From: Actinomycetes bacterium
GTDB taxonomy: Bacteria; Actinomycetota; Actinomycetes; Streptosporangiales; Streptosporangiaceae
DNA length: 6,413 bases
Direction: 5' to 3'
NCBI GenBank assembly: GCA_023425615.1
Contig: JAFACJ010000991.1
Coordinates: forward strand, 1-6,413
The notes beneath the pieces were generated by a model. That model made no database searches, had not been told where the DNA came from, and worked only from the letters and a program-made list of their open reading frames with translations. Position numbers and translations under genes: made by a program. Numbering within the stretch: position 1 is the first letter of the stretch; every line of letters starts with the position of its first letter. Positions 1 through 4,440 of this stretch are shown here, piece after piece.

Positions 1-243
1 CTGCTTGGCCACGACCACCGGCTGGTACAACGGCAGGAGGAGGACGGCGGTGCCCACGCGGACCCGCTCGGTCCAGGCGGTCAGCAGGGCGAGCCGGGTG
101 ACGGCCTCCCCGGTCGGGCTCGGCGGCAGGAGGTGGCCGCCCTGCCAGACCGACTCGATCGGCAGCCGCTCGGCGGCCTCCAGCCACGTCCGGTCGGGTT
201 CGGGGATCGCCGCCGCCCCGAAGATGATGCGATCGCCTGGCAC
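1..243 (-). CDS. Luciferase-like (LLM class) flavin/F420-dependent oxidoreductase, N-terminal part
   Basis: Reading leftward from a GTG at 243-241, the frame stays open for 81 codons and leaves the window at base 1, so only the N-terminus is present. The start is supported by an AAGGAG ribosome binding site (257-252) 8 bases upstream. The visible protein opens with a first barrel strand (RIIFGAAAI, residues 6-14). It then has a helix leading to ESVWQGGHLLPP (about 30-41) and the typical luciferase-family stretch of a conserved helix, then VRVGTAVLLLPLYQPVVVAKQ-type sequence (about 61-81), in which the strand after R-V-G-T leads into the P-V-V-x-A-K helix. Family members are TIM-barrel enzymes using FMNH2 or F420 to oxidise or monooxygenate organic substrates. 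Which cofactor is used cannot be told from this fragment. It is divergent from the DUF35-thiolase-SDR operon and shares its upstream region, so joint regulation is plausible. Confidence 0.85.
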   Translation of the reverse strand, partial: MPGDRIIFGAAAIPEPDRTWLEAAERLPIESVWQGGHLLPPSPTGEAVTRLALLTAWTERVRVGTAVLLLPLYQPVVVAKQ

Positions 244-303
244 TTGCGCGTCTCCTTCGCGTCCGGCGCCCGGTCCCGCGCCGGACGGCACCCGCTCCGG
301 CGA

Positions 304-322
304 AAGATAGCAAATGCTCACT
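304..322 (-). promoter_or_regulatory. Possible promoter and operator half-site for the leftward oxidoreductase
   Basis: On the minus strand, TATCTT at 309-304 resembles a -10 hexamer, but no convincing -35 was found. Upstream of it lies AGTGAGC (minus strand 322-316). This is the exact inverted copy of the AGTGAGC at 341-347 that forms the left half of the plus-strand operator. The two 7-mers form a perfect inverted repeat separated by 18 bases. It could be a second binding site controlling the leftward gene, or chance similarity. The rest of 244-374 shows nothing else beyond the ribosome binding sites. Confidence 0.3.
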
Positions 323-343
323 TTTTTATGTAGTAACTATAGT
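315..343 (+). promoter_or_regulatory. Probable promoter of the DUF35-thiolase-SDR operon
   Basis: TGCTCA (315-320) and TATAGT (338-343) are separated by 17 bases. The -10 differs from TATAAT at one position. The -35 is weak, with 3 of 6 matches to TTGACA. Transcription would start near 350, inside the near-palindromic operator at 340-359, giving a leader of about 25 bases. This short stretch is conspicuously AT-rich compared with the surrounding DNA. Confidence 0.5.
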
Positions 344-359
344 GAGCGGACACTCTCTT
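340..359 (+). promoter_or_regulatory. Operator copy 1 (TetR-like near-palindrome)
   Basis: TAGTGAGCGGACACTCTCTT matches 16 of 20 positions of the element at 2901-2920. Immediately downstream both copies continue with AG, so ACACTCTCTTAG is identical (350-361 and 2911-2922). The element overlaps the -10 hexamer and the predicted start of transcription, the usual place for a repressor site. The imperfect dyad (AGTGAG against AGAGTG or AGAGAG read on the other strand) suggests a dimeric helix-turn-helix protein such as a TetR-family repressor. The regulator's identity is inference. Confidence 0.65.
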
Positions 360-374
360 AGAGCGAGGTGCGGT

Positions 375-785
375 ATGGACGCGACGATCGGGATACCCCC
401 CGCCGTCACCGAGGAGACCGAGCCGTTCTGGACGGCGGCGCGGGAGGGCCGCCTGGTCGTGGAGCGCTGCTCGGCCTGCGGCGCCGAGTCCTTCCCGCCG
501 CGCGGCGTCTGCCGCTCCTGCCGGGCCAGGACGACGGAGCCCGCCGAGGTCACCGGCACCGGCGTGGTCTACAGCCTCACCGTCAACCACCAGCGCTGGC
601 TCCCCGGCCTCGAGGTGCCCTACGCCATCGTCCTGGTGGAGTTCCCCGGCCGCCCCGGCGTACGGGTGGCCGGCCGCCTGCGGGGCTGCCCGCCGGAGGA
701 GGCCGCCATCGGCATGGCCGTCGAGATCGGCTTCGAGCCGGGACCCGGCGGCTGCGCCATTCCCAGTTTCCTCGCCGCACGCTGA
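375..785 (+). CDS. DUF35 Zn-ribbon/OB-fold protein, partner of the downstream thiolase-fold enzyme
   Basis: This 136-residue protein has the standard DUF35 layout. An N-terminal helix (about 13-24) leads into a rubredoxin-like zinc ribbon with four cysteines, C32-x2-C35 and C46-x2-C49. An OB-fold follows (about 55-136), containing G-T-G-V-V-Y-S-L-T-V and the Y-A-I-V-L-V-E-F strand. Such proteins act with thiolase-superfamily partners; examples are ChsH2's DUF35 domain bound to Ltp2, and the acetoacetyl-CoA thiolase/HMG-CoA synthase complex of archaea. They are thought to bind or channel the CoA substrate. The ATG at 375 is chosen because it follows GAGG (365-368) at 6 bases. An in-frame GTG at 342 lies within the operator and is less likely. 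The next gene begins 29 bases after the stop and encodes the expected partner, so the two very likely form a complex. As usual for the family, it is not expected to be catalytic alone. Confidence 0.9.
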   Translation: MDATIGIPPAVTEETEPFWTAAREGRLVVERCSACGAESFPPRGVCRSCRARTTEPAEVTGTGVVYSLTVNHQRWLPGLEVPYAIVLVEFPGRPGVRVAGRLRGCPPEEAAIGMAVEIGFEPGPGGCAIPSFLAAR

Positions 786-814
786 AGCGGCACGACCGAC
801 CGAGGAGTCAACGC

Positions 815-1996
815 GTGGGGACCGACCTGTTCGAACGCCGTGCCGTCATCTCCGGCATCGGCCAGTCCGCGATCGGCCGCCAGATCGACCGCTCCGGCTT
901 CCAGCTCACCCTCGACGCCGTCTTCGCCGCCGTCGAGGACGCGGGCCTGACGCTGGACGACATCGACGGGCTCGCCATGTTCCCCGGGGGCGGCGCCGCC
1001 AACCTGCCCGGCTACGCCAACGGCAACCTCTATGAGGTGCAGGACGCGCTGCGCATCACCACGACCTGGCGGCAGGGCGTCAACGAGGGGATGGCGCTGC
1101 CCTTCTACGGCCCGGCCCAGGCGGTGGCCACCGGCCAGGCGCGGCACGTCGTCATCTGGCGGACGGTCAAGGAGGGCAGCGCGGCGCGCGGCGCCGGAGG
1201 CCGCCCGGCGTACGGCTCGACCAAGCCGGTCGCCGAGGGGCCGCTGGCCTGGCTGCTGCCCATCGGGATGCTCTCCCCCGTCTGCCAGGTCGCCCCCTAC
1301 GCCGCCCGCTACCTGCACGAGTACGGCGTCACCCGCGAGCAGCTCGCGTGGATCCCGGTGACGCAGCGGGCGCACGCCGCCCTCAACCCGGACGCCGTCT
1401 ACCGCTCGCCGCTGACCGTCGAGGACTACCTCGCCGCGCGGATGATCTCCACGCCGATGTGCCTGTACGACTGCGACGTGCCCGCCGACGGCGCCACCGC
1501 GATCGTCGTCTCGGCCGCCGAGACCGCGCCCGGCCTGCGCGCCCCGGTGCGGATCGAGGCGATGGCCGGTGTCGTGGAGGGCAGGCCGTCGTGGGAGCAG
1601 TGGGAGGACATGGGCCGCGTGGGGTACGGCGCGGCGCGGGCGATGTGGGAGCGCACCGAGCTGCGTCCCGGCGACGTGGACACCGCGCAGCTCTACGACG
1701 GCTTCACCATCGAGGCCGTCTGGTGGCTGGAGGCCATGGGCTTCTGCGGGCCCGGCGAGGCGGGGGCGTTCGTGGAGGGCGGCAAGCGCATCGCCCTGGA
1801 CGGCGAGCTGCCGCTCAACACCTGGGGCGGCCAGCTGTCCGGCGGACGGCTGCACGCCGCGTTCGGCCACACCGCCGAGGCGGTGCGCCAGCTGCGCGGC
1901 GAGGCCGGCGCGAGGCAGGTGGCCGGCGCCGAGGTCGCCGCGGTCACCAACGTCGGGGGTTTCGAGGCGGGCGCGGCACTGCTGACGCGCTGGTAG
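815..1996 (+). CDS. Thiolase-fold lipid-transfer protein (Ltp2-like), probable aldolase or acyl-CoA lyase subunit
   Basis: This is a 393-residue thiolase-superfamily protein. The GTG start follows GAGGAG (802-807) at 7 bases. Recognisable segments are an N-terminal strand and helix (R-R-A-V-I-S-G-I-G-Q-S, 8-18), the helix E-D-A-G-L-T-L-D-D-I-D-G-L (41-53), D-C-D-V-P-A-D-G-A-T-A-I-V-V-S (219-233), Y-D-G-F-T (294-298) followed by G-F-C-G-P-G-E-A-G-A-F-V-E-G-G (309-323), and L-P-L-N-T-W-G-G-Q-L-S-G-G-R-L-H (332-347). These are hallmarks of the SCP-x/Ltp branch. The classical Cys-His-Cys thiolase triad is absent. There is no cysteine before C157, the GHP-type motif reads G-R-L (344-346), and the C-terminal C-x-G-G motif reads T-N-V-G-G-F (378-383). 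The same losses occur in Ltp2, the retro-aldolase that acts with ChsH2 in steroid side-chain degradation, where a conserved Tyr in this region is important; Y294 is the likely counterpart. A C-C lyase on a beta-hydroxyacyl-CoA is more likely than a thiolase, but the substrate is unknown. Confidence 0.85.
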   Translation: MGTDLFERRAVISGIGQSAIGRQIDRSGFQLTLDAVFAAVEDAGLTLDDIDGLAMFPGGGAANLPGYANGNLYEVQDALRITTTWRQGVNEGMALPFYGPAQAVATGQARHVVIWRTVKEGSAARGAGGRPAYGSTKPVAEGPLAWLLPIGMLSPVCQVAPYAARYLHEYGVTREQLAWIPVTQRAHAALNPDAVYRSPLTVEDYLAARMISTPMCLYDCDVPADGATAIVVSAAETAPGLRAPVRIEAMAGVVEGRPSWEQWEDMGRVGYGAARAMWERTELRPGDVDTAQLYDGFTIEAVWWLEAMGFCGPGEAGAFVEGGKRIALDGELPLNTWGGQLSGGRLHAAFGHTAEAVRQLRGEAGARQVAGAEVAAVTNVGGFEAGAALLTRW

Positions 1997-2022
1997 CACG
2001 GTACGAGGAGAGGGAGACAGCC

Positions 2023-2865
2023 ATGGTGGAGCGGGCCGGACGGGTCGAGGGCAAGGTCGCGATCGTGACGGGGGCGGGCTCGACGCCCGGCCCCGGCATC
2101 GGCACCGGGAAGGCGACGGCGGTCGTGCTGGCCCGGGAGGGAGCGAGCGTCCTGCTCGTGGACCTGCACGCCGAGCGCGCCGAGGAGACGCGCAAGATGA
2201 TCGAGGAGGAGGGCGGGAAGGCCGAGGTGTTCGCCGGCGACGCCACCCGGGCGGCGGACTGCGAGGAGATGGTCGCCGCGGCCGTCGACGCCTTCGGGAC
2301 GCTCGACATCCTGGTGAACAACATCGGCCGCGCCGCCCTCGGGACGGTCGTGGACACCTCAGAGGAGGACTGGGACCTGGCCATGGACATCAACCTGCGC
2401 ACCGCGTTCCTGGCGTCCAAGTACGCGGTGCCGGTGATGGCGGCCAAGGGGTACGGGTCGATCGTCAACATCTCGTCCATCTCGGCGCTGCGCGGCGACG
2501 GGACGGTCGCCTACTCGGCGGCCAAGGGCGGGATGATCGCGATGACGGTGGACATGGCGTACGCGCACGGCCGCCAGGGCATCCGGGTCAACGCCGTGGC
2601 TCCCGGGCACATCACCACGCCGATGGTCATGTCGGTCTCGGCGCCGGGGCCGCGGGCGGAGTTCATGAACACGATGCGCAGCGAGGCCGGCCTGCTGGGG
2701 ACTCCCGGCGACGGCTGGGACGTGGGCTGGGCGGCGGCGTTCCTGGCCAGCGACGAGGCGCGGTGGATCACGGGCGCCGTCCTGCCGGTGGAGTCCGGGG
2801 TGCTCAGCGTGACGCCGCTGATGATGGCGCCGCACCTGCGCGGCGTTCCCGAACCGGGCGCCTGA
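2023..2865 (+). CDS. Short-chain dehydrogenase/reductase (SDR), classical type, probably NAD-dependent
   Basis: This 280-residue protein has a Rossmann fold of the SDR family. The cofactor motif is a longer variant, T-G-A-G-S-T-P-G-P-G-I-G (16-27), in place of the usual T-G-x3-G-x-G. An acidic residue, D47, at the end of beta-2 suggests NAD(H) over NADP(H). The NNAG motif reads N-N-I-G (99-102), with the structural Asn at N124. The catalytic set is S151, Y164 and K168 (Y-S-A-A-K). P-G-x-I-x-T-P-M (194-201) marks the nucleotide-binding loop, and W-I-T-G-A-V-L-P-V-E-S-G (248-259) is the conserved C-terminal strand. The ATG follows GAGGAGAGGGAG (2005-2016) at 6 bases. It lies 26 bases after the thiolase-fold gene and is the last gene of that operon, so it probably oxidises a hydroxy intermediate to a ketone, or the reverse, in the same pathway. 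The substrate is not known. Confidence 0.92.
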   Translation: MVERAGRVEGKVAIVTGAGSTPGPGIGTGKATAVVLAREGASVLLVDLHAERAEETRKMIEEEGGKAEVFAGDATRAADCEEMVAAAVDAFGTLDILVNNIGRAALGTVVDTSEEDWDLAMDINLRTAFLASKYAVPVMAAKGYGSIVNISSISALRGDGTVAYSAAKGGMIAMTVDMAYAHGRQGIRVNAVAPGHITTPMVMSVSAPGPRAEFMNTMRSEAGLLGTPGDGWDVGWAAAFLASDEARWITGAVLPVESGVLSVTPLMMAPHLRGVPEPGA

Positions 2866-2870
2866 CGCCA

Positions 2871-2900
2871 TTGCGCGCGGGCGGACCGCGCACCTAATGT
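2871..2900 (+). promoter_or_regulatory. Probable promoter of the PF04909 amidohydrolase gene
   Basis: TTGCGC (2871-2876) and TAATGT (2895-2900) are spaced by 18 bases, immediately ahead of the second operator copy. Transcription would start at about 2907, within the operator, with a leader of about 40 bases. A GC-rich hairpin, GCGCGG-GCGGA-CCGCGC (2875-2891), lies within the spacer. It could instead serve as a weak terminator or transcription pause after the SDR gene, which ends at 2865. Confidence 0.45.
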
Positions 2901-2920
2901 AAGTGAGTACACACTCTCTT
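2901..2920 (+). promoter_or_regulatory. Operator copy 2 (TetR-like near-palindrome)
   Basis: AAGTGAGTACACACTCTCTT is the best-formed dyad of the set. The left half, AAGTGAGTAC, matches the reverse complement of the right half, AAGAGAGTGT, at 7 of 10 positions, and one more outer pair (T-A) extends it to 8 of 11. It lies just downstream of the -10 hexamer and would block transcription of the amidohydrolase gene when occupied. Confidence 0.65.
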
Positions 2921-2946
2921 AGTAGGCGCAGAAGGAGCTCACGCGC

Positions 2947-4152
2947 ATGGCTGACCTGGACCCGGCCAAGACCGCTCTCTGCGAGCGCTACGCGGTCGCC
3001 GACGTCGACTCCCACATCATCGAACCCGCCGACCTCTGGACGTCGCGGATCCCGACCGCCAAGTGGGGCGACCTCGTGCCGCACGTCAGGTTCCACGAAA
3101 GGCGGCAGGAGGACGTCTGGTACATCGGCGACCGCAAGCTGTACGGGGTGGGCGCCTTCGCCCAGGCGGGCTGGGCGGAGTTCCCCCCGTCGCATCCCAA
3201 ACGCCTGTCGGAGGCGCTGCCCGCCGCCATCGACCCCAAGGAGCGCCTTGCCTACAACGACAAGGTCGGCGTCTACTACCAGGTGAAGTATCCCAACATC
3301 GTGGGATTCCACAGCCACCGGTTCCTCAACCAGATGCCGCGGGAGCTGGCCACCCGGTGCGTCCAGGCATACAACGACTGGATCACCGAGTTCTGCTCGG
3401 CCGCCCCCAAGCGGCTCATCCCCATGATGATGCTCCCCTTCTGGGACATCGACGAGTCCGTCGCCGAGATGAGGCGCGCCTACGAGATGGGCCACAAGGG
3501 CGTCCTGTTCGCCGCCCGCTACGACAAGGTCGGCCTGCCCCGCCTCATCGACGACTACTGGGAGCCGCTGCTGGGCCAGGCCCAGGAGATGGGCCTCAGC
3601 ATGAACTTCCACGTCGGCTTCCTGGCCAGCGACGAGGACCTCAAGGGCGCCGTCGACCAGTCCAAGAAGGAGGACTTCACCCGGGAGAGCTCACTGGTCC
3701 TGCTCGGCAACGCCCAGAACATCGCCGAGGTGGTGCTGACCGGCGTCTGCCACCGCTACCCGGACCTGAAGTTCGTCTCGGTCGAGAACGGCGCCGGCTG
3801 GCTGCCGTTCTTCAGCGAGACCATGGACTGGCAGTGGCTGAACGTCGGCGCCCACAAGGACTACCCCGAGCGCCTCCTGCCCAGCGAGTACATGAAGCGC
3901 CAGATCTACGGCATGTTCTGGTTCGAACGCCAGGCGGTGCGCTCGGTCATCGACCAGCTCGGCGACAACCTCATGTTCGAGACCGACTTCCCCCACGCCA
4001 CCAGCCTCTCCCCCGGCCCGGCGTCGGAGTCCCCCAGCCCCCGCGACGTCATGGAGAGGGCCCTCGGCGGCCTCCCCGAGGAGACCGTCGGCAAGGTCCT
4101 CCAGCACACCGCCACCAGGCTCTACAACCTGGAGCCCCCGACCCGAAGCTGA
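2947..4152 (+). CDS. Amidohydrolase-2 (PF04909) family metal-dependent TIM-barrel hydrolase/decarboxylase
   Basis: This 401-residue protein belongs to the ACMSD-like amidohydrolase superfamily. The first-strand metal motif is D-V-D-S-H-I-I-E-P (19-27), of the D-x-D-x-H type used by many actinobacterial members, followed by D-L-W. F-H-V-G (221-224) supplies a mid-barrel histidine. S-V-E-N-G-A-G-W (278-285) is the conserved loop, and E-T-D-F-P-H (345-350) supplies the catalytic, metal-linked aspartate D347. The C-terminal helix ends H-T-A-T-R-L-Y-N-L (387-395). The ATG follows GAAGGAG (2931-2937) at 9 bases. Members perform non-hydrolytic C-C cleavage (decarboxylation, retro-Claisen steps) or hydrolyse esters, amides and lactones on small acids. 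The exact reaction here is not identifiable. It is a single-gene unit with its own operator copy, and a related C-terminal remnant lies 165 bases downstream of its stop. Confidence 0.9.
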   Translation: MADLDPAKTALCERYAVADVDSHIIEPADLWTSRIPTAKWGDLVPHVRFHERRQEDVWYIGDRKLYGVGAFAQAGWAEFPPSHPKRLSEALPAAIDPKERLAYNDKVGVYYQVKYPNIVGFHSHRFLNQMPRELATRCVQAYNDWITEFCSAAPKRLIPMMMLPFWDIDESVAEMRRAYEMGHKGVLFAARYDKVGLPRLIDDYWEPLLGQAQEMGLSMNFHVGFLASDEDLKGAVDQSKKEDFTRESSLVLLGNAQNIAEVVLTGVCHRYPDLKFVSVENGAGWLPFFSETMDWQWLNVGAHKDYPERLLPSEYMKRQIYGMFWFERQAVRSVIDQLGDNLMFETDFPHATSLSPGPASESPSPRDVMERALGGLPEETVGKVLQHTATRLYNLEPPTRS

Positions 4153-4317
4153 CCGCGGCACGACGCGCCCTCCCCTTCCGGAATCCCCCTCCGCCGCCCC
4201 TCGACAGCCCCAGCCCCATTCATCGGATCCGGCAGGTCCCGGGGACGCGGGCGCTCCGAAGGGCTCCACGGCCGGTGATCTCGCCTGGCGTCTTCACGGG
4301 GAGGGGCGGGCTCCCCG

Positions 4318-4361
4318 CACGCCACCAGCCTCTACCACCTGGACCCCCGGACCGCGGCTGA
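4318..4361 (+). pseudogene. Remnant resembling the C-terminus of a second PF04909 amidohydrolase
   Basis: Bases 4321-4350 match the last codons of the upstream amidohydrolase (4111-4140) at 26 of 30 positions without gaps. In the same codon register they read A-T-S-L-Y-H-L-D-P-R, against A-T-R-L-Y-N-L-E-P-P. The preceding codon is His, as in the intact gene two codons earlier. The TGA at 4359-4361 corresponds to the real stop after a small indel, although it is out of register here. Nothing else of the gene is visible between 4153 and 4317. It ends just before the terminator, as the end of a real gene would. It is best explained as the tail of a decayed tandem paralogue or a partial duplication. 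A short chance match is less likely but not excluded. Confidence 0.5.
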
Positions 4362-4376
4362 CGCGGCGAGCGAGAG

Positions 4377-4405
4377 AAGGCGGGCCCCGGCGCGGGGCCC
4401 GCCTT
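4377..4405. terminator. Strong stem-loop terminator between convergent genes
   Basis: A perfect 13-bp inverted repeat, AAGGCGGGCCCCG (4377-4389) and CGGGGCCCGCCTT (4393-4405), is separated by the 3-base loop GCG. It lies between the stop of the plus-strand amidohydrolase (4152) and the stop of the minus-strand D-aminoacylase-like gene (4441). The AA/TT ends give a short T run on both strands, so it may work in both directions, as is common for actinobacterial terminators with little U-tract. The stretch 4153-4317 shows no gene or other clear structure. Confidence 0.85.
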
Positions 4406-4440
4406 CCGCCTCTGCGGCCTCGGGGAGGTGGAGTCGCGGG

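Noticed and set aside
5..310. A 101-codon plus-strand open frame at the left edge.
   Set aside because: The opposite strand encodes a clear luciferase-family N-terminus with a ribosome binding site. The plus frame is Arg/Ser/Pro-rich noise.
368..1996. A long open frame that would fuse about 150 extra residues to the thiolase-fold protein.
   Set aside because: The extra part overlaps the DUF35 gene in another frame and is rich in Arg/Gly/Pro, as out-of-frame GC-rich DNA is. A good ribosome binding site and GTG at 815 mark the real start.
620..1999. A 459-codon open frame on the minus strand opposite the thiolase-fold gene.
   Set aside because: It is an antisense shadow of a strongly coding region with GC-rich third positions. 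Its composition is unlike a protein family, and it lies opposite clear conserved motifs.
1348..2022. An upstream extension of the SDR frame by 225 codons.
   Set aside because: It overlaps the thiolase-fold gene out of frame. The ATG at 2023 has a strong ribosome binding site and gives a normal SDR length of 280 residues.
2359..3612. A 417-codon minus-strand open frame spanning the SDR and amidohydrolase genes.
   Set aside because: It crosses two well-supported plus-strand genes and an intergenic promoter/operator, and it has no recognisable motif.
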